From assembly GCA_030710515.1 (NCBI GenBank), contig JALBCR010003881.1, positions 12,501-76,500 of the forward strand: a DNA stretch of 64,000 nucleotides, given 5' to 3'. Below, piece after piece: positions 35,605-46,025 of this stretch. Origin of the DNA: Abscondita cerata. Its lineage: Eukaryota; Arthropoda; Insecta; Coleoptera; Lampyridae. Both the position numbers and the translations under genes were made by a program. The notes under the pieces were generated by a model. It worked only from the letters and a program-made list of their open reading frames with translations, was not told the origin of the DNA and did no database searches. Every line of letters begins with the position of its first letter. The stretch's first letter is position 1.

Positions 35605-35885
35605 TTAATTTGAACAATAAGTTTTGCGACATCTAGTGTCAACTCGTGTTAACGATCACGTACGTAAATGCATTTGCATTAAGCAACTTTGTCGACAAGT
35701 ATGTAAAAGTAGTTACATAAGTCGATCCTTTGATAATTATTCCCCATATAAAAGTGTTAGTAAAAATAAAAATCTCGAATCGCTTGCTGTAAGTTTGCAA
35801 GAGGTTGTACAATAGCAAACAAACACCGTGTGTGAGAGAACTCGAGTGTAAGTTTGCTATTGTACAAACGCGTGCTGTCTTTTTC
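35605..35885 (-). mobile_element. Hammerhead-bearing small element, copy 2 (ribozyme deleted)
   Basis: Starts ATAAGTTTTGCGACATCTAG like copy 3 and shares AATCTCGAATCGC, AAGAGGTTGTACAATAGCAA, and the inverted partner TTTGCTATTGTACAAACGCG. Between CAAACACCG and TGAGAGAACTC the segment that forms the hammerhead in copy 3 is missing. Confidence 0.65.
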
Positions 35886-36965
35886 TAAAGGTTAACAACA
35901 AATTTCACATATTCATTGTCTCCTGCATCATTTTAACTTGTTATATCGATTTATCCTCACACTATACAATACACAAGTTCATTCTAATTCTATATAATTC
36001 ACACGTTTACAAATTCCTATTTTGCGATCAATGTGTACTTTAACTTCAACCATAAAACATCAGATCAGGCAATCGTATCTTGTATTTTACTAGACATAGT
36101 CTGTTTAAAAAAATGTATCAATGATAATGCACCTAGTTTCCATTATTTTATGGCACTGTAAATGTAATTATCAGCATCCTAGTGTCTTCCTAAAAATTTT
36201 AATTATAGTCCAATCGCTGTGAATTTTGCTTCTTAGAAATTTAGAAAAGTGGCGAAAAACCTCAAAACCTTTTACATAATCTTATAAAACGTCTATTAAG
36301 TTTAAAAAAAATATAAACAAACCAAATTTTTATGTACAGATTGTTACACGAACCCTCAAATCTGAATTAAGTAGTCGCTGAGGTAAGAAGAGGTCGTTCC
36401 CACAATGGGCACAAAAGTGCAGTCCAATATAACAGAAACGGATCGCATGTAACAATGCAGTCCGTATCTGCAAAGCTGCAAGAAAGCAAGGCTGAGATAC
36501 TATACACCTACAATCTACCCCTTCTAATTATGAGACCCCATCTTGCGTGCAAACAGAATTTGAGATTTACATCAAATTTAACCTTAATATAGTACTTTAC
36601 ATAATAATGAGATTGGAATGTATGCGCATTATTTTACTTACAGTTACAAAATTCATTGAAATTGGCAACTCTTTCGAGAGAACCCATTCACTTATTACCA
36701 AAAAATTAATTCTTTTTTAAAGAATTAAACGAACTATAGAGTTTGAAGTTTTGGTTTTTAAACCTAACCATACATAAAGAAATGACACCATAGCTACCAG
36801 TACAAAAATCTTAATAATTTAACAAATAATATTTATAACACAACTACGCCTTCATCACAACACAATAAAATTGCTGTTCTGGTGTTTACACCGGTAGGAA
36901 TTAAAACTGATTGCATGGGTGTCGATGATTACATAAAATTTCAATAAACACAAAAATATGCAAGG
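35886..36965. other. Intergenic, AT-rich
   Basis: A slightly GC-richer stretch at 36340-36540 has no identified function. Confidence 0.45.
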
Positions 36966-37434
36966 GATAGAATAAAGTTTATTGTACGGTTCTCTTGTTA
37001 GGGATTTTAAATTATTTTCCAGTTTTTTAGTAAAGTTTAAAGTTTAAAGTTAGTAAATAGTAATTCTATTTCAAGAATATTTTTCAAAAATACAAACAAA
37101 AATTGAACATTTTAATACAGGAGAGTCTTACAAGAAGCTTCTTTCCTTACAATGATATTTGTTTTATTTTAATAAATTTGTTTTTTATTCAAACTTTGTA
37201 CTTATTTCTAAACGCATTCAGCGATAAAAATTTGCACGGTGCAGTGCAGAAATCGTTGAGTTAGGATAACAAACTATAAATAAATTATATAATAACATTT
37301 GTTTTACAGTATTGAATACACACAACACACCAAATAAGAACAATCAAAATAGTTTTCCAACAATTGTTAAAATATAAAAATACAGAATTCTATTAATAAA
37401 AATATGTGTATTTAAACTCCAAGTTTATTTGAAG

Positions 37435-37963
37435 TCAATTCAATATTTACTATAACAAAAGATTCAGTTTTTTCCGTTACAAAAAATAAACAAAAACAAC
37501 ATAATATTTCATTAAATTATAATTCCACTAATTCCTGTTTCCTTCTTCAACCTTCCATCCTCTCTCTTCTAAACTTTCAGTATTTTCTTTTCCTCTCCTC
37601 CATCCATTGCCTCCTCTCCAACACTTCCCTCATCCATTGTTTTCCTTCCCTTTCTCTCCTAGTAGTACCTTCAATTCCTTTTCCTCATGTCTTGTTTCCC
37701 TGCATCCCTCTTCTATATGTATTATATTTTCCCATTTATCCCCACACAACCTGCATAATCTCTCCTCATCACTCATCCAATATTTATTTTCCTTTGCTTC
37801 ATTACCTTCTTCATACCTTACTGCAATTCTTCCTGCTTGTATCCTTATTTTTTCTATTTTTTGCTCTTCTTCCACTATATACCCCGGTGTCTCCTTCTCT
37901 AGTCCTAACGTCCATATCCAGTATGTCTCCTGTATCTTCTCCAGCTCTTGCCATTTCTGACAC
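37435..37963 (-). mobile_element. Non-LTR retrotransposon 3' fragment inserted in copy A
   Basis: Absent from copy B, so both borders are visible. TTTATTTGAAG (37424-37434) and TTTATTTAAAG (37964-37974) form an 11-bp target duplication with one mismatch. Minus-strand translation includes K-Y-W-M-S-D-E-E-R-L-C-R-L-C-G and then H-I-E-E-G-C, the C-terminal zinc-binding end of a non-LTR ORF2, like the element at 62-64 kb. Confidence 0.75.
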
Positions 37964-38267
37964 TTTATTTAAAGTAAAACATTCTTAGTATAAAACCTAA
38001 AATACACGCAATTATAATAATAATGTTACAACAGCACACTTCAAATTGAAATGCATTGAAAAATTATTTTCGGTGGATTCTAAATACAAATAAGTATAAC
38101 TGATAAATAATAATAATATAAACTATTAATTAAAAACAATTAAAAATTATTTTTTCAAATGAATAGTAATTTTAAAGAGTACAAAAAGTGGTGCTTCTAT
38201 TGTTTGTAATAAAAACTACAACCTTAAAACTGTTTTTAGTGTTTTAATTTTATGCCAATTGATATTT

Positions 38268-38600
38268 TTACGATAAGTTTTGCGACATCTAGTGTCGACT
38301 CGAGAAAGCGATCACGTACGCAAATGTATGCAACTTTGTCAACAGGTAAATAAAGCAGTTACATAAGTCGACCCTTAAATAATTATAGCCAACATAACAG
38401 TTGGCAATTATAAAAAAAAATCTCGAATCGCCTGCAGTAAAGTTCGCAAGAGGTTGTACAACAGCAAACAAACACTGAGAATCACTCGACATCTGTTTCG
38501 TCCTTTTGGGACTCTTCAGGAGTGAGAGAACTCAAGTGTAAGTTCACTATTGTACAAACGCGTCCTGTCGACTGTATGTAACTAACTGTCGACAAACTTG
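38268..38600 (-). mobile_element. Hammerhead-bearing small element, copy 3 (best)
   Basis: A non-coding element of about 300 bp. Outer part: TTTTGCGACATCTAGTGTCG. Inner part: an inverted repeat, TTGTACAACAGCAAAC (38454-38469) with TTCACTATTGTACAA (38543-38557), that brackets the ribozyme. It is inserted in duplication copy A and absent at the matching place in copy B (near 41660-41690). An A-rich stretch (38755-38850) follows. It resembles retrozyme-type or Penelope-derived small elements in carrying a hammerhead in a short non-coding unit. No tRNA-like head or coding frame was seen. Confidence 0.65.
38481..38527 (-). ncRNA. Type I hammerhead ribozyme
   Basis: Minus strand, 5' to 3': helix I strand TCACTC, CTGAAGA (38513-38519), helix II GTCC-CAAAA-GGAC, GAAA (38496-38499), helix III of two pairs (A-U, C-G) closed by AGAT, GTC with the predicted cleavage after its C (38488), then GAGTGA, which pairs with TCACTC over six base pairs. 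All conserved core positions (CUGANGA, GAAA, UH) are present at canonical spacing, including G-C as the first pair of helix II. A very short helix III is typical of metazoan hammerheads in retroelements. Self-cleavage is inferred, not shown. Confidence 0.82.
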
Positions 38601-38754
38601 TTTGATATTTTCAAAAATTTTTTTTTTATTTTTCATTTTAAAAACAAAAACGAAAAAAAAAGACAACAGCAACTAGAGAAAATACAAAAACAAAATGTTT
38701 ACTAAAAAGAAAAATAAGGATAAACTATATAATTATATAATTAAACAATAATTA

Positions 38755-38850
38755 ATTAAATTAAAAAAAAAAAAAATAATAAAAAAAATAAAAAAAAAAA
38801 AAAAAAAAAAATTAAAAAAAATAAATAAAAAATAAAAATAAAAAAATTTT
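38755..38850. repeat. A-rich low-complexity tract
   Basis: A runs with scattered T, next to the hammerhead element. Absent from duplication copy B. Confidence 0.8.
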
Positions 38851-39163
38851 TATTTTTTTTTATTAACTTTATGAACTGAGTTATTAATATACATATTCAT
38901 ACCTCACTGACGTCATTTATTATTAATTTATATGAGTATATTAGAAAATAATAAAATAAATGAAACATGTAGACAAATAAATAAAATAATTTATAAATAT
39001 TATATATCAAATATTTTAAAACCTATTCTAATAATTTACACACTGTGGTTTTTAATTTGTCTAGCTACTCAATTATGTTCTTAAGCATAAATAAATTTTA
39101 TTTTTAAATTACTTAATAACGAATTCGATTGCACAAGCATTACACATAGCAACAATGAAACTT

Positions 39164-39672
39164 TTAATACTTAATGGGTAAAAATAAATACTTATTAACT
39201 ACTGGATAACGTTTTCTGTCAGGTACTCTACTATTTTCCAGCCCACGAGTTCCAAGAAAAATTTGGCTTTTCGCTAACTCTACTGTAGGTGGTACCAACG
39301 GGTGCTTGTTTCGAATAAGCCAAATCTTGCGCATTTTGTCGTCTACCTTATCGTAAGATCTTGACCAATACGATTCGCCACTTGGACCACTGCTATGCCA
39401 ATCATCTCCTCCGTCGTAGTGATGTTGATGTTGTGCGTGTTCGTAATAAATTACTTTTTGTGGATGATGTCCTTTCTTTAAATCCCACCAAAACCGTGCA
39501 ATATTTATAGCTAAGTTTACTAATGCGATGAGGAAGAATTTTATTTGTAACTTTGCCGCAAGAAGTTTAAGTAAGATAGTAAGTTTTACTACTAAGACTA
39601 TCGCCGCTATTGCAATTTTGATAAAGTTTTTTAATCGTTGTATTTTTCCCTTGTCCATCTTCCTTCTTGAAA
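39164..39672 (-). pseudogene. Osiris-family terminal exon, copy A (frameshifted)
   Basis: Begins after a GATTTTAG acceptor (39673-39680). The first part encodes a basic start (K-I-Q-R-L-K-N-F), a hydrophobic membrane segment (I-A-I-A-A-I-V-L-V-V-K-L...), a second hydrophobic stretch ending A-R-F-W-W-D, and the His/Tyr-rich region (Y-Y-E-H-A-Q-H-Q-H-H-Y). These are features of Osiris (DUF1676) proteins, insect-specific membrane-associated proteins linked to cuticle and tracheal development. After D-D-K the reading frame shifts relative to copy B. One T is missing in a T run near 39338, so the A-Q-D-L-A-Y motif is lost and the frame runs on to 39164. This may be true decay or a homopolymer error. 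The natural stop would lie near 39230. Confidence 0.75.
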
Positions 39673-40628
39673 CTAAAATCAAAGTACATATTTACAGTTA
39701 AATATAACAGTTTTTTCTTTATTTAAGGGTATTATTAACTTCAAAAATATGTAACTGCAGAGATGGCAAGGTGCTGCACATTCAAGTGAAGCATTGGAAC
39801 ACAGAATCATATAGGGGTCGTTTATCAATCATTGTCTCTACAGTAGTCATTGACTTGAACAATTGGGACTCTAAAGTACTGTCCACATCTGTCACTTTTG
39901 TTTGCTAAATTGTACTCTCACTTGATTGCCAATAATAGAGTACGAATTTTTACGCTTTAGTAGTAGTACACAATAAGTAAAGAAAATGGAAAGCAATTAT
40001 AAAATATCTTTACAAAAAAGGAAACTTAGGGAGATATACGTATTACTTTTGCATATCAATATGTTACAAGTTGGTCTTGTGACTTTAAATTATGGAGCAC
40101 AACGGTTGTCAAGATACCGATCATCAACTTGATCATTAATGATCATCGAATTATAATCAGATTTAGGGTTAATTTCACCCAAATTAGAAAAGCAAAAAAT
40201 TTGTATCAATTGGTACCGTTGATGAAACATGGATTCATTAGTAATACCAGACACAGAATATGGAATAGCAACTTGAGGATTCTCCCTACTTTAAAACATT
40301 TCATATTACACTCTTTGGTGGAGATATTTTTCCTATAGTTGTTTGGAGTTGATTATTTACAAAAAACTCAGATTAATGTAATGACACAACTTCACAAAGC
40401 AATCTAAGACAAACGAAAGAATAAATTGGGTTAATGTATTCTTCTTGATCAGGATAGTCCACTCTACGACAAGGTTTTGAAATTTTAAAACACCCGTCGT
40501 ATTCACCAAACCTGGAAACAGTGATTTGTTGTTTTTCTCTAAAGTTAATAAAGAAAACAACTGCATTTTATTTGTTTTTAAAACTATAGAAACATCATTG
40601 AATCTGCAAATGGTTACTTGGAACAGTA

Positions 40629-40908
40629 AAAAAATGTATAGTCAAACATAGTTATGGAAATTTTTTTAGGAAATTATAAAAAAAGAAATAAATTTTTTTG
40701 AGATTCTGTAAAGATAATCAACCATAAAAATCTTAAAATTAGTAACGAATTTAAACAAAGAAACATTCTATTCATGTTTGTTTGCAATAAATGTTGTCCA
40801 CAATATTATTCTAGTCCTTTGGTTAGTAAACATTAAACCTTATATCTACATTAATAAAATTGAAGTACTTCATTTTAAAGTGACGGTTAAAGTAATATGT
40901 CAATTGAT
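40629..40908. other. Junction between the two duplication copies
   Basis: Unique AT-rich sequence, no feature. Confidence 0.5.
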
Positions 40909-43356
40909 AGAATAAAGTTTATTGTACGGCTCTCTTGTTAGGGATTTTAAATTTTTGCCAGTGTTTTAGTAAAGTTGGTAAATAGTTATTCTATTTCAAG
41001 AATATTTTACAAAAAATACAAACAAAAATTGAACATTTTAATACAGGAGAGTCTTACAAGAAGCTTCTTTCCTTATAACGATATTTGTTTTATTTTAATA
41101 AAATTGTTTTTTATGCAAATACTGTATATATTTCTAAACGAATGCAGAGATAAAAATTGGCACTGTGTAGTGCAGAAATCGTCTAATTTGGATGGACCCT
41201 TAACAAGCTATAAATAAATTATATAATAACATTTGTTTTACAGTATTGAATAACCACAACACACTAAATAAGAACAATCAAAATAGTTTTCCAACAATTG
41301 TTAAAATATAAAAAATACAGGAATCATTTAATCAAAATATGTGTACTTGACCCCAAGTTTATTTAAAGTAAAACATTTTTAGTATAAAAACTAAAATACG
41401 CAATTATAATAATAATGTTACAACAGCATACTTCAGATTGAAACACATTGAAAAATTATTTTCCGTGGATTCTAAATACAAATAAATTTAACTGAAAAAT
41501 ATATAAATTATTAATTGAAAACAATTATTAATTATTTTTAACTAATGTATAGTAATTTTAAGTTTGAAAATAAAGAGTACAAAAGATTTTATTGTTTGTA
41601 ATAAAAACTACAACTTTAAAACTGTTTTTTGTGTTTTAGTTTTATGTCAATTTATATTTTCAATAAACTATTATTAAATATATGAACCGAGTTATTAATA
41701 TACATATTCATACCTCACTGAGGTCATTTATTATTAATTTATATAAGTATATTAAAAAATAATAAAATAAATAAAACATGTAGACATAAAATAATTTATA
41801 AATATTACATATCAAATATTTTGAAACATATTCTAATAATTTACACACTGTGATTTTTGATTTGACTAGCTACTCAATTATGTTCTTAAGCATAAATAAA
41901 TTTTATTTTTAAATTACTTAATAACGAATTCAATTGCACAAGCATTACACATGGCAACAATGAAACTTTTAATACTTAAAGGGTAAAAATAAATACTTCT
42001 TAACTACTGGATAACGTTTTCTGTCAGGTACTCTATCTTTCAGCCCACGGGTTCCAAGAAAAATTTGGCTTTTCGCTAACTCTACTGTAGGTGGTACCAA
42101 CGGGTGCTTGTTTCGAATAAGCCAAATCTTGCGCATTTTTGTCGTCTACCTTATCGTAAGATCTTGACCAATACGATTCGTCACTTGGACCACTGCTATG
42201 CCAATCATCTCCTCCGTCGTAGTGATGTTGATGTTGTGCGTGTTCGTAATAAATTACTTTTTGTGGATGATGTCCTTTCTTCAAGTCCCACCAAAACCGT
42301 GCAATATTTATAGCTAAGTTTACTAATGCGATGAGGAAGAATTTTATTTGTAACTTTGCCGCAAGAAGTTTTAGTAAGATAGTAAGTTTTACTACTAAAA
42401 CTATCGCCGCTATTGCAATTTTGATAAAGTTTTTTAATCGTTGTATTTTGCCCTTTTTCTTCTTCTTTCTTGAAACTAAAATCAAAGTACATATTTAAAG
42501 TAACTGCAGAGATGGCAAGGTGCTGCACATTCATGTAAAACATTGGGACACAGAATCATATAGGGGTCGTTTATCAATCATTGTCTCTACAGTAGTCATT
42601 GACTTGAACAATTGGGTCTCTAAAGTACTATCCACATCTGTCAGTTTCGTTTGCTAAATTGTAGTATCACTTGATTGCCGATAATGGAGTACGAATTTTT
42701 ACGCTTTAGTAGTAGTACACAATAAGTAAAGAAAATGGAAAGCAATTATAAAATATCTTCAAAAGAAACGAAACTTAGGAAGATATACTTATTAGTTTTG
42801 CATATCAATATGTTACAAGTTAGTCTTGTGACTTTAAATTATGGAGCACAACGGTTGTCAAGACACCAATCATCAACTTGATCATCAATGATCATCGAAC
42901 TATAATCAGATTTAGGGTTGATTAAAAATCAAAAAATTTGCAGCAATTAGTACCTTTGATGAAAAATGAATTCATTAGTAAGACCAGACACAGAATATAG
43001 AATATGGAGGAGTCCTCTTACTCTAAATCATTTCATATTACACTCTTTGGTGGAGAGATTTTTCCGATAGTTGTTTGGAGTTAATGATTTACAAAAAAGT
43101 CAGGTTAATGTAATGACACAACTTCACACAGCAATCTAAGACAAACAAAAGAACAAATTAGGTTAAGGTATTCTTGATCAGGTCCACTCTACGACAAGGT
43201 TTTGAAATTTTAAAACACACGCAGCATTCACCAAATTTGGAAACTGTGATTTGTTGTTTTTCTCTAAAATTAATTTAAAAAACAACTGCATTTCATTTGG
43301 TTTTAGAACTATAAAAACATCATTGAAGCTGCAAATGGCTAGTTGAAACAGTACAT
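40909..43356. repeat. Segmental duplication, copy B (carries Osiris exon)
   Basis: Partner of 36966-40628 in direct orientation, without the two insertions. Substitutions and short indels are scattered throughout. Confidence 0.8.
42033..42475 (-). CDS. Osiris-family terminal exon, copy B (intact)
   Basis: Opens after GATTTTAG (acceptor at 42476-42483), ends TAG at 42033-42035, about 147 residues. It has a basic leader (K-K-K-K-G-K-I-Q-R-L-K), two hydrophobic stretches (I-A-I-A-A-I-V-L-V-V and F-F-L-I-A-L-V-N-L-A-I-N-I-A), the His/Tyr-rich Y-Y-E-H-A-Q-H-Q-H-H-Y segment, S-Y-W-S-R-S-Y-D, and A-Q-D-L-A-Y near the end, the AQxLAY motif that marks Osiris proteins. The exon starts in phase 1. The upstream exons must lie at higher coordinates; a candidate first exon is at 60823-61011. 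Which Osiris paralogue it is cannot be decided. The likely role is in the endomembrane system of cuticle-forming cells, by family knowledge only. Confidence 0.82.
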
Positions 43357-44089
43357 TGACATTATAGTAAGATTCGCAAAGCAAAATAGCTATTACGTCT
43401 TCATCATGCAGTGTCCACATGGATAGCAGTATTTACACAAACAATTGATCACAAAACAAACTACCAAGGCAGCAGAAATAAAATGATACATATTCAGTGC
43501 TGTGAAAAGCAGCCTATTTGTGATGTGAACAGTGCACGTGATTGCAAACCTCCGTAGGTTGGTGGTTAAAATATATTTTATTTTTTATTAATGATTGATT
43601 CCAACTGCAAAATGTCTAACATTCTAAGGGCATTAATATTAGCAGCAATACAAACGTTTTTTTTAATTGATACCAGCAAAACCAAAAAAAAAATGACGAA
43701 GATTCTTATTTTAACTTTATGTAGGTAAGTGAAAATTAAAAAATAAACAAGTACTTTCTCTGAAACGCTATTAGTAGAATATTTTGCTAAATTTTCGAAC
43801 AACGAAGACCATCATGAATATGAGCTACTAAATTCAATGTTTAGCTTTATATGTTAGTAATAATGTTAATTTATATTTGCAATTTAAATTAATGGTATTC
43901 CTAAAAAAAATGAGAAAGGATATAAATCAAATATATAAAAGGTTTTCACAACGACTCACATTGATAATTTTTCAATTAATGCTCCTAACGAAGTTTATTT
44001 AAGATTAAGATTATTTTGAGATTTGAAATTTCTGGAGTTTAACTATAAAATATGTGAAATGCATTCTCTTTCATATAAAACGCACCACT
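43357..44089. other. Spacer between duplications
   Basis: AT-rich. A short plus-strand frame at about 43694 (M-T-K-I-L-I-L-T-L-C) runs into AG/GTAAGTG, a consensus donor; it could be a signal-peptide exon but nothing else supports it. Confidence 0.4.
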
Positions 44090-46025
44090 CAGAACAAATA
44101 ATGCTTCTTTGGTAAAATTTTGCACAATTATTACATATTAAACAAAAGAAAATTAATGAGGATAAGAACTGGTTGGATAGTAGTCTATGTCCTTCTGTGG
44201 TATCTTATCCCTTGCAACCTGGATCTGATGTCTCAGGTTACTATTAAGTTTTAAAAACCGCTAAAGCCCCGACTCATCATGTCCACACCCCACACCCCTT
44301 AGGGGCCAGGGTAAAATTTGAAACTGTGCTTACCCAAAAATCTTTACATAATGTTTATTTCCATTATTTTATTGGAAAATGTTATTTGATACCATTTGTT
44401 TATACCATAAGCGTCGAATATTTTTGGGATAAGCACATCTAATAGCTATTTCATTCCAAATCATCACACCAAGTGTTATGGCTATATTCTCCTGGATATC
44501 GTCGTATCCTTCACTTTTTCCCACAAACAAAACCTATATTCGTCACTAAAGACAATTTCATTTCACTCATAAAGCCAACTATTTCGCTTTTAACTCGATG
44601 CCAGTCTGATAGCCTTTTGTAGTACGATTAGAAAAAACGTAAATTTGGACGGTATGAACGTAGCTTAAACTAGGTTGATAAATTGTTGCTATCGACACAT
44701 GACTGCCAAGAGTTTGTAGAGTTTGTAGTTTAAAATTGGTCAAAAGTCAATTTTCAAGACCACTGTTTCTTTACTGGGGTCTTCCAGGTGATCGATATTG
44801 CCTATACCATGTTCTAACCATGAAGACTAACTTCTGAATGGTAAAGTGGTTAGAATTAATATTTCTTCTAATTTCGCTTTCTTTACACCTATAAATCAAC
44901 CTGGACATGGAAAAAATGATGTCGTTGTTTTATTGGAAGCATTTTAATTATAGTGGTGGTGATGTTTTAACAAAATATTAAAGAAGCATTGACAGTACTT
45001 GTTCAATATTTTGTTAATCTTATGGTAAAACTTATTGATATGGTTAGCTACCATAGTAAACAAAAAAGACAACGTTAGTAGTGATTTGACTGAAAGTGCA
45101 ATAGTTTACTTCTAAGTTTTGGAGCATCATTGTGAATGGTGCATTTTATATGTAAGTAACAAAATAATAAAATATACCAACATTATTGCCCACGCAAAAA
45201 AATATCGCCTTTCTTATAAGTACACCAACGGAAACCTTTTCAATCAAATTGTAAAAAAGGATCAATTTTATAACGTGCCAGAAACAGTAACCAATTATCT
45301 TAGTTCAAAATATACAATTTTTCATCTTTTTGTGAAATCTGGTAGAAACTTACTCGCTAAAGTATATAATGTTTGAAAATCTTCAGCTATTGAAGAAGGT
45401 TACCTTGATGACTCTGTAGCTAAACGGGTAAATATTACTAAAAATGGACGCGGACAAGTTGGCGCGAACCAAACGCAGGTCGAGTAAATGCTATTACGTC
45501 AGACAACTGTTTACTTTTTACCCTCTACAAATAAGTCGTCATCAAAAGATTCAATTTGAATTTTTTAACAACCTAATTGTATTTTATAGTTCAAAAGGTG
45601 CAAACAAGTGCATTTTATCAATGGTTAAATAATAGGTGTTTATGTAACTAGTAACAAAACACTTGATTTTTTATAATGATTTGATAATGAGGACATATTG
45701 TAAAGCGGTTTATAGTAGACTTTGTCAAGAGTAAAATGTTTCAATAACTACCATTTTTTAAATACTTCTTTATATTTAACGTCTGTAATTTGAGGTGTTA
45801 CTCGATCTATTGTTTTATGTAAAAAAATCTCGAACTTACATGCGGAAAAAGACAATGAAATAGCTATTTATGGTATTCAGTGACAAAACGCACGATTTTT
45901 TGTAATAATTGAAATATGTCTGGGGCGAGCGTAACCATCGTGATTCGTTACGTAGGACAAAATCATGTTTCGGGATGTGTTATACAAGATGCTTCAAAAA
46001 AAAAGGTTGCCCCGTTGATATGGTA
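44090..46025. repeat. Tandem 1.94-kb duplication, unit 1
   Basis: Begins CAGAACAAATAATGC and continues until the same sequence restarts at 46026. The two units are near-identical; the differences are mostly single-base indels in homopolymers plus a few short losses. It contains a Tc1-like transposase relic and a 62-codon frame (45444-45632) of unknown meaning. Confidence 0.88.
44340..44860 (-). mobile_element. Tc1/mariner-like transposase relic in unit 1
   Basis: Minus-strand fragments read F-S-D-E-Y-R-F-x-L-W-like (first catalytic Asp region), L-G-V-M-I-W-N-E-I-A-I, and upstream R-S-P-G-R-P. This is a Tc1-type order with many frameshifts. Confidence 0.5.

Larger units (their letters stand above)
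36966..40628. repeat. Segmental duplication, copy A (carries Osiris exon)
   Basis: Matches 40909-43356 from GATAGAATAAAGTTTATTGT to ATCATTGAAKCTGCAAATGG, apart from two insertions present only here: a non-LTR fragment (37435-37963) and the hammerhead element plus A-rich tract (about 38268-38860). Confidence 0.8.

Noticed and set aside
39164..39230. The alternative C-terminus of Osiris copy A as a genuine isoform
   Set aside because: It arises only from the one-base difference in a T run and runs past the position matching copy B's stop; a frameshift or sequencing error is simpler.
45119..45632. Two open frames inside the 1.94-kb unit as host genes
   Set aside because: The first is broken in the second unit by small indels and neither resembles a known protein; treated as repeat content.
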